From assembly GCA_036558005.1 (NCBI GenBank), contig DATBGO010000144.1:26900-90899 (forward strand): a DNA stretch of 64,000 nucleotides, written 5' to 3'. Positions 44,185-52,832 of this stretch are shown piece after piece. The notes beneath the pieces were generated by a model. It was not told the DNA's origin, did not search any database, and was given only the letters and a program-made list of their open reading frames with translations. Position numbers and translations under genes: made by a program. How positions within the stretch are numbered: position 1 is the first letter of the stretch; every line of letters starts with the position of its first letter. The stretch comes from DATBGO01 sp036558005. GTDB lineage: Bacteria > Actinomycetota > Actinomycetes > Streptosporangiales > Streptosporangiaceae.

Positions 44185-45285
44185 GTGATCAGATGGCGTA
44201 GTGGCGTGGTTTCCGCCGTCCGGCGGGAGTGGGCCGGGGCGGTCGAGCTGGAGGTGAGCGGCGGCGCCGGGCCGCTGCGCGCGCTGGCCTACCCGCGGCT
44301 GACCGGCCGGCCCCGCCCCGGCGACCGGGTGCTGCTCAACACCAGCGCGCTCGACCTTGGCCTGGGCACCGGCGGGTACGCCCTGGTGATCGCGATCCCG
44401 GACCGGCTGCCGCCGGACCCGGACGGGCCCGGGCACCTGGTCAAGGCGCGGTACACGCCGCTGCAGGCCTGCGTGCTCGGCGCGGACGAGCAGGGCTCGC
44501 CCCATCACCAGGTGCTGGCCGAGGCCGACGACCTGGCCGGGATGCCGGTGGTGGTGGCCGACCTGCATTCGGCGCTGCCCGCGGTGCTGGCCGCCTACCG
44601 TGCGCAACGCCAGTCCGGGCCCGGTCCCGCCGCCGGGGCCGGCCGGGTGGTCTACGTGATGCTGGACGGCGGGGCGCTGCCGGCCTGGTTCTCCCGCACC
44701 AGCGCGCAGCTGCGCGAGGCCGGCTGGCTGGCCGCGACCGTCACCGTGGGCCAGTCGTTCGGCGGTGACCTGGAGGCGGTGACGCTGCACACCGGGCTGC
44801 TCGCGGCCCGGCACGTGCTCGGCGCGGACCTGGCCGTGGTGTCGCAGGGCCCGGGGAACCTGGGCACCGGCACCAGGTGGGGGTTCTCCGGGGTGGCCAG
44901 CGGCGAGGCGGTGAACGCGGCGGCGGTGCTGGCCGGGCGGCCGGTCGCCTCGCTGCGGGTCAGCGAGGCCGACCCGCGCGAGCGGCACCGCGGCGTCTCC
45001 CACCACAGCCTGACCGCTTACGGCCGGGTCGCGCTGGCCCGGGCCGACGTGGTGCTGCCGGACCTGCCCGGGGAGTTCGGCGCCCGGCTGCGGGCGCAGG
45101 CGGCCCCGCTGGCGGCCGCGCACAACCTGGTGCAGGTCAGCGTGGACGGCCTGGCCGAGGTGCTGCGCGGCTGCCCGGTGCGGCTGTCCACCATGGGCCG
45201 CGGCCTCGACCAGGACCTGGCCTACTTCCTGGCCGCCGCCGCGGCCGGGCGGCACGCCGCCACCCTGGCCGGGCCGGCTGGCTGA
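44185..45285 (+). CDS. DUF3866 family protein
   Basis: A 366-residue conserved actinobacterial protein. It starts IRWRSGVVSAVRREWAGAVELEV, as family members do, has an N-terminal beta-rich part and then an alpha/beta fold with VVYVMLDGGALPAWFS, TVTVGQSFGGDLEAVTLHTGL and VVSQGPGNLGTGTRWGFSG. No catalytic assignment is known to me. GTG start, apparently leaderless. It is inserted between the paf genes and ends at a strong hairpin facing the FKBP gene. Confidence 0.87.
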   Translation: MIRWRSGVVSAVRREWAGAVELEVSGGAGPLRALAYPRLTGRPRPGDRVLLNTSALDLGLGTGGYALVIAIPDRLPPDPDGPGHLVKARYTPLQACVLGADEQGSPHHQVLAEADDLAGMPVVVADLHSALPAVLAAYRAQRQSGPGPAAGAGRVVYVMLDGGALPAWFSRTSAQLREAGWLAATVTVGQSFGGDLEAVTLHTGLLAARHVLGADLAVVSQGPGNLGTGTRWGFSGVASGEAVNAAAVLAGRPVASLRVSEADPRERHRGVSHHSLTAYGRVALARADVVLPDLPGEFGARLRAQAAPLAAAHNLVQVSVDGLAEVLRGCPVRLSTMGRGLDQDLAYFLAAAAAGRHAATLAGPAG

Positions 45286-45290
45286 CCGCC

Positions 45291-45319
45291 GCGGCCCTGG
45301 CCGTGCTGGCCAGGGCCGC
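45291..45319. terminator. Bidirectional terminator hairpin
   Basis: Perfect 12-bp arms (45291-45302 and 45308-45319), 5-nt loop, exactly between the convergent stops of the DUF3866 and FKBP genes. Confidence 0.75.
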
Positions 45320-45326
45320 GCCCTGG

Positions 45327-46283
45327 TCAGGCCGGGGACGCGCTGACCGCGCCGAGGATGTCCACCACGAACACCAGGGTGTCGGTGCCCTTGATGCCCG
45401 CCTGGGAGTTGCCGGTCTTGCCGTAGCCGTCCTTGGGCGGGATCACCAGCAGCACCCGGCTGCCGATCGGCACGCCGACCAGGCCCTTGTCCCAGCCGGG
45501 GATGATCTGCGCGGGGCTGGCGTCCAGCTGGAACCCGAACGGGGCGCCGCGCGACCAGGACGAGTCGAAGGTCTTGCCGGTCCGGTACAGCACGCCGACG
45601 TACTGGGTGATGACCTCCTGGCCCTTGGCCAGCGGCGCGCCGGTGCCCTTGATCAGGGTCTTGACGACGAGCTTGCCGGACGGGCTGGTGGACGGGATCT
45701 TGACGGTCGGCGCGCTGCCCGGGTGCGGGACCACCGTGGGCAGCCCGCTGCCGCCGTTGGAGACCTGGCTGCCCGACGCGGACGCGGTCGCGGGGAAGTC
45801 CTTGATCATGTCGACGACGAACACCAGCGTGTCATTCGCCTTGACGCCGACCTGCGAGTTGCCGGTCTTGCCGTAGGCGTACTTCGGCGGCAGCACGGCC
45901 AGCACCCGGCTGCCCATCTTCTTGCCGCGCAGCGCGGTCTCCAGGCCGGGCAGCAGCGAGCCGGACAGGACCTGCGGGGCCTGGTTGTAGGTGCTCAGCG
46001 CCAGCTTGTGCGTGCTCCCGCTCCAGATATAGACCACATAATTGCCGACGAATGCGTCTGTCTTGGCCAGTGCGGGCCCGTTTCCGGCAATCTCGGTCTT
46101 GACCGACAGGTTACTCCCGGCCTTTTTGGAGGGGATCTTGACGGCGGGCGCCTTGCCGAATGGGCCGGACACGGTGACCGACGTGTTCGGGCTGGCGGCA
46201 GCCGATGGCTTGGAGCTACCGCAGCCCGCCAGGGCTGCGACGGCAATCAGCGGAACGAATAGCGCTGCAGTAATGCGTCGCAT
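45327..46283 (-). CDS. Tandem FKBP-type peptidyl-prolyl isomerase lipoprotein
   Basis: A 318-residue lipoprotein (lipobox ALAGC, Cys21) with two FKBP folds. The C-terminal domain (about 200-315) keeps the active-site pattern: GKTFDSSW with Phe-Asp, FQLDASPAQIIPGWDKGL with the pocket Trp, and PPKDGYGKTGNS. The N-terminal domain (about 50-165) keeps the fold (PPKYAYGKTGNS) but lacks Phe-Asp and has LLPGLETAL in place of IPGWD, so it is probably inactive or a binding module. It likely assists folding of exported proteins. GAGG lies 6 nt before the ATG. Confidence 0.92.
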   Translation of the reverse strand: MRRITAALFVPLIAVAALAGCGSSKPSAAASPNTSVTVSGPFGKAPAVKIPSKKAGSNLSVKTEIAGNGPALAKTDAFVGNYVVYIWSGSTHKLALSTYNQAPQVLSGSLLPGLETALRGKKMGSRVLAVLPPKYAYGKTGNSQVGVKANDTLVFVVDMIKDFPATASASGSQVSNGGSGLPTVVPHPGSAPTVKIPSTSPSGKLVVKTLIKGTGAPLAKGQEVITQYVGVLYRTGKTFDSSWSRGAPFGFQLDASPAQIIPGWDKGLVGVPIGSRVLLVIPPKDGYGKTGNSQAGIKGTDTLVFVVDILGAVSASPA

Positions 46284-46335
46284 GAAAAACCTCGTTGTCG
46301 GGTTCGTGAGCCAGGCCAGCCTACCCGGTTAAACA

Positions 46336-46350
46336 GGCGGCATCGCCGCC
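46336..46350 (-). terminator. Small hairpin after glycosyltransferase gene
   Basis: GGCGGC-3 nt-GCCGCC followed on the minus strand by TGTTTAA, 28 bp beyond the glycosyltransferase stop. Confidence 0.4.
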
Positions 46351-46377
46351 GCGCACCGGGGGGCCGGGCGCCGGGGC

Positions 46378-48747
46378 TCAGCGCAGGTCGGCGAGCAGGT
46401 TCTTGTGCCACACCAGGACCAGGTAGCCGCCGGTCCGGTAAGCCTGGGCAGGCGGACCAAACGTAGCACGCACGTCGGTGATCCACGGGTACGGGCGCTG
46501 GCCCGGGGCCGGCGGGTACAGCACGACGAACGTGGCGTCGTGCCGCGCCGGGTCGTACCAGGACGCCCGGGCCTCCCAGTGGCCCCGGCTGACCGCGCCG
46601 CCGCCGGCCGTCACCGGCCGGACGCTGACCTTCCCGGCGCTGGCCAGGGTGGTGCTGCTGGCCTGCCAGTAGCCGGCCAGCCCGTAGCTCAGCCCGCGGC
46701 CGGCCAGGAACGCCGCCAGCTGCTGGTTCTGCGCCGGGACCGGCGGCATGCTGGCGACCCGGCCGAGCGCGGCCAGGTAGCCGGCCAGCACCAGCGCCAG
46801 GGCCGGCATCATCCTGGCCCGGTCCAGCCGCTCGGGCAGCAGCCGCCCGGCCAGCACCGCGCTGAACGGCAGCACCGCGGCGAACTCCCTGGTCGCCCGC
46901 AGGTCAACCGCCTTCTGCCCGAACAGGTAGGCGGCCAGGCTGATCAGCACCGCGGCGGTCAGGATCACCGTGACCAGCCCGCCGCGGCGGGCCAGCTCGC
47001 CGGTGCGCAGCAGGCAGCGCAGCCCGGTCCTGACCGCCCAGCCGGCCAGCACCAGGCCGGTCAGGTGCAGCATCGCCAGCACCGACACCAGGCCCAGGCT
47101 GTGGCTGAAGAAGTCGGCGCCGAACAGCAGCAGCAGCCCGTGGACGGTCAGCAGCAGGTGCTGGGGCAGCTGCCCGAACGCGGCCAGCGGGACCGGCAGC
47201 GGCGCGACCGTGAAGCCGCCGCTGGCGGAGATGACCGCGTCCGCGACGGCGGCGGCCGCGGCCGCGCCCGCCGCCGCGGCCGCCAGCGACAGGCTGTACC
47301 AGCTCAGCCGCACCGGCAGCCGCAGCCGCAGGGTCGCGATGTAGGCCCGGGCCAGGCACGCGGCGGCCAGCGGCGCCGCGGCGGTGAAGAACACCACCCG
47401 GTCGGCCACCAGCGCGATGGCCAGCAGCAGCCCGACCGCGGGCGGCACGTACCAGCGCGGCCGGCACCGGTCGATGACCAGCCAGGCGAGCAGCACCGGC
47501 AGCGCGGTGCCGACGTGGTCAGGGTCGAGCAGCAGCACGTACACCCCGCTGCCCGGCTGCGGCGCGAGCATGATCCCGGCGGCGATCACCGCGCCGGCCA
47601 GCCCGGCCCGGCCGGTCCTGCGGCCCTTGGCCAGCACCGCGGCCAGGAGCACCACCAGGGTGTAGGTCGCCGCCGCGGCCACGTGCATGACGTCCGCGCG
47701 CAGCCCCCTGGCCAGCTCGATCAGCAGGTACTGGGGCAGCTCGGTGGTGTAGAACGACACGTCCGACAGCTGCCAGCCCGCCAGCAGCACGTTGCCGTGC
47801 AGCATGTCCCAGGCCTGCAGCGCGTTCGACGCGCCGTCGGAGTCGGCCGCCGCGGTCCACGACACGTGCAGGTACAAGGTGAACAGGACCAGCCCGGCCA
47901 GCACCCAGAGGGCGGCCGCCGCGACCTGGGAGACGCCCGGCAGCCGCCGGCGCCCGGCCCGCACCTGCGCCGGGGTCAGCGGCCGCCCGAACGCGAACAG
48001 GTACCAGCGCAGGTAGTGCGGCAGCCAGGCGGCCAGCCGGAAGTGCGACGCCTGGCCGGGGCGGCCGGTCCAGGTGGTGGGCACCTCGGCGACCGGCAGC
48101 CGCAGCCGCCGCGCCTTGGCGGTCAGCTCGATCCCGACCTCGAAGCCGTGCCGGGACTGGATCCCGGCGGCGCGGGCGAACCTGGTCGAGTACGCCTTGA
48201 ACGAGTTCGTGGCGTCGCGCGTGCCCAGGCCCGCCAGCCGGTGCAGGGACCGGCCCGCGGCCCGCGACAGCAGGCCCTTGACCACCGGGCCGCCGTGCTG
48301 GGCGCCGCCGGGCGAGGACCGGGACGCGGCCGCGACCACCGCGCCGCCGGCGACCAGGCCCGCCAGGTCGTCGACCTGGCGCGGGTCGTCGCTGCCGTCG
48401 GCCATGGCCACCACCGCGACCGGGTACCTGGCGGCGTCCAGGCCGAACCTGATCGCGTTGGCCGGCCCCGGGCCGTACTCGTTGACCAGGCAGCAGACCG
48501 CGGCGCGCAGCCCGGGCCGGCCCGCCGGGTACAGCGCGACCGCGGGCCGGGTCGGGTCGCCGGGGCTGTCCACCACCACCAGGACCTCGCGGACCAGCGC
48601 GGAGCTGGCCAGCAGCCGGTCCAGCACCGGCCCGATCCGCTCCCCCACGCCGCGGGCGGGCATGATCACCGACACCGCGGGCGGGCGGCCGGGCGCGGGC
48701 CGCCCGCGGGCCGGGACCGCCAGCCCGGACTCCCCCGCCCTGGTCAC
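46378..48747 (-). CDS. GT2 glycosyltransferase fused to polytopic membrane domain
   Basis: A 789-residue fusion. Residues about 20-265 form a GT-A glycosyltransferase of the polyprenyl-phosphate sugar synthase kind: PPAVSVIMPARGVGERI, VVVDSPGD, AMADGSDDPRQVDDL and RDATNSFKAYSTRF. From about residue 285 there are 10-12 TM segments resembling the lipid-sugar-using (GT-C, PMT/ArnT-like) enzymes, with an extracytoplasmic C-terminal part. One protein could both charge a lipid carrier and transfer the sugar outside. The GTG overlaps the stop of the nucleotide-sugar dehydrogenase gene (GTGA), implying a joint pathway. Exact sugar unknown. Confidence 0.85.
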   Translation of the reverse strand: MTRAGESGLAVPARGRPAPGRPPAVSVIMPARGVGERIGPVLDRLLASSALVREVLVVVDSPGDPTRPAVALYPAGRPGLRAAVCCLVNEYGPGPANAIRFGLDAARYPVAVVAMADGSDDPRQVDDLAGLVAGGAVVAAASRSSPGGAQHGGPVVKGLLSRAAGRSLHRLAGLGTRDATNSFKAYSTRFARAAGIQSRHGFEVGIELTAKARRLRLPVAEVPTTWTGRPGQASHFRLAAWLPHYLRWYLFAFGRPLTPAQVRAGRRRLPGVSQVAAAALWVLAGLVLFTLYLHVSWTAAADSDGASNALQAWDMLHGNVLLAGWQLSDVSFYTTELPQYLLIELARGLRADVMHVAAAATYTLVVLLAAVLAKGRRTGRAGLAGAVIAAGIMLAPQPGSGVYVLLLDPDHVGTALPVLLAWLVIDRCRPRWYVPPAVGLLLAIALVADRVVFFTAAAPLAAACLARAYIATLRLRLPVRLSWYSLSLAAAAAGAAAAAAVADAVISASGGFTVAPLPVPLAAFGQLPQHLLLTVHGLLLLFGADFFSHSLGLVSVLAMLHLTGLVLAGWAVRTGLRCLLRTGELARRGGLVTVILTAAVLISLAAYLFGQKAVDLRATREFAAVLPFSAVLAGRLLPERLDRARMMPALALVLAGYLAALGRVASMPPVPAQNQQLAAFLAGRGLSYGLAGYWQASSTTLASAGKVSVRPVTAGGGAVSRGHWEARASWYDPARHDATFVVLYPPAPGQRPYPWITDVRATFGPPAQAYRTGGYLVLVWHKNLLADLR

Positions 48748-49913
48748 CCCGGCACCCCCCGGCCGAGCACGTTCCAGATGTCGGCGACCGGCTTGGCGGT
48801 CACCAGGCCGCGGTAGCACCGGTGCGGCGCGCCGACCACCAGCACGTCGGCCTCGGCCAGCACCCGGCGCAGCGGCACCAGCCCGGGCCCGGTCACCTCC
48901 GGGTCGGTGCACAGCACCGCGGCCGCCCGCCGGGCCAGCAGCTGGCGCAGCCGCCAGGCCAGGCTGTGCCTGGTGTCGTCGCAGCCGCCCTTGAACGCGA
49001 CCCCGAGGATGCCGACGGTGAGCTCGCTCAGGTCAAACCGCTGCTCCAGCCGGCCCACCAGGTAACCGGGCAGGCCCTCGTTGACGGCCAGGGCGGCGGC
49101 GGCCAGCTGCCCGCCGCCGCCCGCGGCGGCCAGCAGCCTGGCGTCCTTGGGCAGGCAGGGCCCGCCGGCCAGCCCGGCCGCGGGCAGCCCGGCCGCCCGC
49201 GGGTAGCCCGCAATCAGGCCGCGCCTGATCCGCTCGTAGTCCAGGCCCAGGCTGGTGGCGGTCATGTAGAACTCGTTCGCCGCGGCGAAGGTCAGGTACC
49301 GCCAGGTGTTGGCGAACAGCTTCGCCAGCTCGGCTTCCTCTGGCGTCATCGGCACCAGCGCGGCCCCGAGCACGGCCAGCAGCCTGCTGGCCCGGCCGAG
49401 CCCGCGCTCGGTCCTGCTGGCCACCAGCTGCGGCAGGCCGGCCAGCTCGGTCATGGCGCGGCCCTGCGCGACCCGCTCCGGGCAGTACGCGACGTCGACG
49501 TCCAGGCCCGCCCCGGCCAGCAGCTTCTCCACCCGGGCGGTGCTGCCGGGGGCCAGCGTGCTGCGCAGGACCAGCAGCTGCCCGTCGCGTAACCGGGCCG
49601 CGGCGACCGCGCTGATGACCGCGGCGCTGTCGCCGCCGGTCACCACGATCACGTGCTCCGCGCTGGCCGCCGCCGCCGGGTCGGTGCCCGCGGTCAGCAG
49701 GCCGGCCGACACCGCGCGGCGCAGCGCGGAGCCCGCCCCCGGCTCGGCGAACGGCAGCCGGCCGGCCTGGACCGCCGCTGCGGCTGCCGCGTTCACGTCG
49801 ATGACGGCGACCCGCAGGCCGCGGCTGGCCAGCGTGATCGCCAGCGGCAGCCCGACATGCCCGCAGCCGCCGACCACGGCCACGTCCCGCGTGAAGCCGC
49901 CTGCGCCGCTCAA
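48744..49913 (-). CDS. UDP-sugar 6-dehydrogenase (UDP-Glc/ManNAc dehydrogenase family)
   Basis: The 389-residue enzyme oxidises a UDP-sugar to the uronate with NAD+. The Rossmann motif is VAVVGGCGHVGLPLA, the central helix region has AYCPERVAQGRAM and ELAKLFANTWRYLTFAAANEF, and the catalytic nucleophile is Cys253 in GGPCLPKDA. The C-terminal domain has VGILGVAFKGGCDDTRHS. GRAM and ELAKLFANTWR fit the UDP-ManNAcA/WecC branch more than UDP-Glc, by impression. It starts with TTG at 49913; a GTG 10 codons inside is possible. It feeds the fused glycosyltransferase downstream. Confidence 0.9.
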   Translation of the reverse strand: MSGAGGFTRDVAVVGGCGHVGLPLAITLASRGLRVAVIDVNAAAAAAVQAGRLPFAEPGAGSALRRAVSAGLLTAGTDPAAAASAEHVIVVTGGDSAAVISAVAAARLRDGQLLVLRSTLAPGSTARVEKLLAGAGLDVDVAYCPERVAQGRAMTELAGLPQLVASRTERGLGRASRLLAVLGAALVPMTPEEAELAKLFANTWRYLTFAAANEFYMTATSLGLDYERIRRGLIAGYPRAAGLPAAGLAGGPCLPKDARLLAAAGGGGQLAAAALAVNEGLPGYLVGRLEQRFDLSELTVGILGVAFKGGCDDTRHSLAWRLRQLLARRAAAVLCTDPEVTGPGLVPLRRVLAEADVLVVGAPHRCYRGLVTAKPVADIWNVLGRGVPG

Positions 49914-49943
49914 CCCGGACCACCCCCCGATAGGCCCCGGGCG

Positions 49944-49949
49944 ATCCTA
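49944..49949 (-). promoter_or_regulatory. Putative -10 box for the sugar dehydrogenase gene
   Basis: TAGGAT on the minus strand, giving a leader of about 25 nt. Confidence 0.35.
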
Positions 49950-50001
49950 GCAACTGCGGGCAGTCACCTGATAGCACTCAGCCACTTCGCGGGCGGGCGG
50001 C

Positions 50002-51360
50002 TCACATGCCGGCGATCAGCTTCTCCACCCGCTCGTCGACCGAGCGGAACGGGTCCTTGCACAGCACCGTCCGCTGCGCCTGGTCGTTGAGCTTGAGGTG
50101 CACCCAGTCGACGGTGAAGTCACGGCGGCGTTCCTGCGCCCGGCGGATGAACTCGCCGCGCAGCCGGGCCCTGGTGGTCTGCGGCGGGACCTGCTTGGCC
50201 TCGAAGATGTCGAGGTCCCGGCACACCCGCTGCACCGCGCCGCGGCGCTGCAGCAGGTAGTACAGGCCCCGGCCGCGGTGCACGTCGTGGTAGGCCAGGT
50301 CGAGCTGGGCCACCCGGGGCGAGGACAGCGGCAGGTCGTGCTTGGCCCGGTACCGCTCGATCAGCTGGTACTTGGTCACCCAGTCGATGTCCCTGGCGAC
50401 CAGGCCCAGGTCGCCGGTCTGCACCGCGCGCAGCGCCAGCTCCCACAGGCTCAGCACCTGCTCGCTGACCGGGTCGGAGCCCTTGCGGTCGGTGAAGTCG
50501 CGCGCCTTGGACAGGTACTCCTGCTGGATGTCCAGCGCGCTCACCTCCCGGCCGTTGGCGAGCCGGACCTTGCGCCTGCCGGTCATGTCGTGGCTGACGT
50601 CCCTGATCGCCCGGATCGGGTTCTCCAGGGTGAGGTCGCGCATCACGGTGCCGGCCTCCACCATCCGCAGCACCAGGTCGGTGGCGCCGACCTTGAGCAG
50701 CGTGGTGGTCTCGCTCATGTTCGAGTCGCCGACGATCACGTGCAGCCGCCGGAACCGCTCGGCGTCGGCGTGCGGCTCGTCCCTGGTGTTGATGATGGGC
50801 CGGGACCTGGTGGTGGCCGATGAGACGCCCTCCCAGATGTGCTCGGCCCGCTGGCTGACGCAGTAGACCGCGCCGCGCGGGGTCTGCAGCACCTTGCCCG
50901 CCCCGCAGATCATCTGCCGGGTGACCAGGAACGGGATCAGGATGTCGGCCAGCCTGCCGAATTCCCCGTGCCGTCCCACCAGGTAGTTCTCGTGGCAGCC
51001 GTAGGAGTTGCCGGCCGAGTCGGTGTTGTTCTTGAACAGGTAGATGTCCCCGGCGATGCCTTCCTCGCGCAGCCTGCGGTCGGCGTCGACCAGCAGGCCC
51101 TCCAGGATCCGCTCCCCCGCCTTGTCGTGCACGACCAGGTCAGCCAGGCTGTCGCACTCCGGGGTCGCGTACTCCGGGTGGCTGCCCACGTCCAGGTACA
51201 GCCGGGCGCCGTTGCGCAGGAAGACGTTGCTGCTGCGGCCCCATGACACCACCCGGCGGAACAGGTACCTGGCCACCTCGTCCGGTGACAGCCTGCGCTG
51301 GCCGCGGAACGTGCAGGTGACGCCGTACTCGTTCTCCAGCCCGAATATCCGCCTGTCCAT
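50002..51360 (-). CDS. pafA: Pup-protein ligase PafA
   Basis: A 452-residue ligase that attaches deamidated Pup to substrate lysines with ATP. The N-terminal RIFGLENEYGV carries the metal-binding Glu9; GARLYLDVGSHPEYATPEC includes the catalytic Asp57; YLFKNNTDSAGNSYGCHENYL, IINTRDEPHAD and VGDSNMSE are hallmark segments. It lacks the loop that marks Dop. Length is that of the family. It follows the aldehyde dehydrogenase gene by 11 bp in what looks like the prcB-prcA-aldehyde dehydrogenase-pafA transcript. Confidence 0.97.
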   Translation of the reverse strand: MDRRIFGLENEYGVTCTFRGQRRLSPDEVARYLFRRVVSWGRSSNVFLRNGARLYLDVGSHPEYATPECDSLADLVVHDKAGERILEGLLVDADRRLREEGIAGDIYLFKNNTDSAGNSYGCHENYLVGRHGEFGRLADILIPFLVTRQMICGAGKVLQTPRGAVYCVSQRAEHIWEGVSSATTRSRPIINTRDEPHADAERFRRLHVIVGDSNMSETTTLLKVGATDLVLRMVEAGTVMRDLTLENPIRAIRDVSHDMTGRRKVRLANGREVSALDIQQEYLSKARDFTDRKGSDPVSEQVLSLWELALRAVQTGDLGLVARDIDWVTKYQLIERYRAKHDLPLSSPRVAQLDLAYHDVHRGRGLYYLLQRRGAVQRVCRDLDIFEAKQVPPQTTRARLRGEFIRRAQERRRDFTVDWVHLKLNDQAQRTVLCKDPFRSVDERVEKLIAGM

Positions 51361-51371
51361 GAGTGCCTAGG

Positions 51372-52832
51372 TCACCAGTCCACAGCGATGTACTTGGTCT
51401 CGGTGAATTCCAGCAGCCCGTCGTGCGCGCCCTCGCGGCCCAGGCCCGACTGCTTGACCCCGCCGAACGGCGCCGCCGGGTCGGACACCACGCCGCGGTT
51501 GATCCCGACCATCCCGGCCTCCAGCGCCTCGGCGGCCCGCAGCGCCCGCCGCAGGTCCCTGGAGTAGAGGTAGGAGACCAGCCCGTACTCGGTGTCGTTG
51601 GCCATCGCGATCGCCTCGTCGGTGCCGGTGAACCTGACCACGGGCGCGACCGGGCCGAAGATCTCCTCGGCCAGGATGCCCGCGTCCCCCGGCACCTGGT
51701 CGACCACCGTGGGCAGGTAGTAGTAACCGCGCCGGTCCGGCGCGCTGCCGCCGGTGACCACGTGCGCGCCGTCACTGGCCGCGCCCTCGACCAGCTTGGC
51801 GATCTTCGTCCGGGTGTCCTCGTTGACCATCGGGCCCAGGTCGGTGCTCGCGTCCAGGCCGGGCCCGACCACCAGGGCGCTGAGCCGGGCTGCGAGCGCC
51901 CGGGTGAACTCGCCCGCGACCGCCTCGTGCACGTAGAACCGGTTCGCGGCGGTGCAGGCCTCGCCGCCGTTGCGCATCTTGGCCAGCACCGCGCCGTCCA
52001 CCGCGGCCTCGATGTCGGCGTCCTCGAACACCAGGAACGGCGCGTTGCCGCCCAGCTCCATCGAGCAGTTGGTGACCGTCCGCGCCGCGGCGGCCAGCAG
52101 CCCGCGGCCGACCTCGGTGGAGCCGGTGAACGACAGCTTGCGCACCCGCGGGTCGGCCAGCATCGCCGACACCACCGGTCCCGCCGTCGCGGTCGGCACC
52201 ACGTTGACCACCCCGCCGGGCACCCCGGCCTCGCGCAGGATGTCCGCGACCGCCAGCGCCGACAGCGGGGTCTCCTTGGCCGGCTTGAGCACCACGGTGC
52301 AGCCGGCCGCCAGCGCGGGCCCGATCTTGCGGGCGGCCATCGCGGCCGGGAAGTTCCACGGCGTGACCAGCACGCTCACGCCGACCGGCTGCCGGGTCAC
52401 CATGATCCGGTTGGCGCCGGACGGCGCGGTCGTCAGCGAGCCCTCGTTGCGCACCGCCTCCTCGGCGTACCAGCGGAAGAACTCGGCCGAGTAGGTGATC
52501 TCGGCCCGCGCGTCGCGCAGCGCCTTGCCGTTCTCCACCACCATCAGCCTGGCCAGCGCGTCGGCCCGCTCGGTCATCAGCGCGAACGCGCGGCGCAGGC
52601 ACTCGCCGCGTTCCCTGGGCGGGGTCGCGGCCCAGCCGGGCAGCGCCGCGTGCGCCGCCGCGACCGCCTCCAGCCCGTCCTGGGGGGTCGCGCTGGCTAC
52701 CTCGGCGACCGGTTCCTCGGTGGCCGGGTCGATCACCGGCATTACCCCGGCCCCGCCGCTGCCCCACTGGCCGCCGATCAGCAGCCCGGTCGGCGCGTCG
52801 ATCCCGGTGCGTTCTTGCAGGTCGCTCGTCAT
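51372..52832 (-). CDS. gabD: NAD(P)-dependent succinate-semialdehyde-type dehydrogenase
   Basis: A 486-residue aldehyde dehydrogenase. VTPWNFPAAMAARKIGPALAAG, the Glu in MELGGNAP, the catalytic Cys in GGEACTAANR, and EEIFGPVAPV and GGVKQSGLGREGA are intact; overall it resembles GabD. It would oxidise succinate semialdehyde or a similar C4-C5 aldehyde, as arises from GABA, polyamine or lysine breakdown. Its ATG overlaps the prcA stop (ATGA), so it is translated as part of the proteasome operon. This position is unusual. Substrate remains inferred. Confidence 0.9.
   Translation of the reverse strand: MTSDLQERTGIDAPTGLLIGGQWGSGGAGVMPVIDPATEEPVAEVASATPQDGLEAVAAAHAALPGWAATPPRERGECLRRAFALMTERADALARLMVVENGKALRDARAEITYSAEFFRWYAEEAVRNEGSLTTAPSGANRIMVTRQPVGVSVLVTPWNFPAAMAARKIGPALAAGCTVVLKPAKETPLSALAVADILREAGVPGGVVNVVPTATAGPVVSAMLADPRVRKLSFTGSTEVGRGLLAAAARTVTNCSMELGGNAPFLVFEDADIEAAVDGAVLAKMRNGGEACTAANRFYVHEAVAGEFTRALAARLSALVVGPGLDASTDLGPMVNEDTRTKIAKLVEGAASDGAHVVTGGSAPDRRGYYYLPTVVDQVPGDAGILAEEIFGPVAPVVRFTGTDEAIAMANDTEYGLVSYLYSRDLRRALRAAEALEAGMVGINRGVVSDPAAPFGGVKQSGLGREGAHDGLLEFTETKYIAVDW

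Noticed and set aside
42187..45255. pafC as a 1022-residue protein
   Set aside because: The frame is open far upstream only because of GC bias; the real start is the ATG at 43194 overlapping pafB. The extension is a shadow of pafB and the DUF3866 gene.
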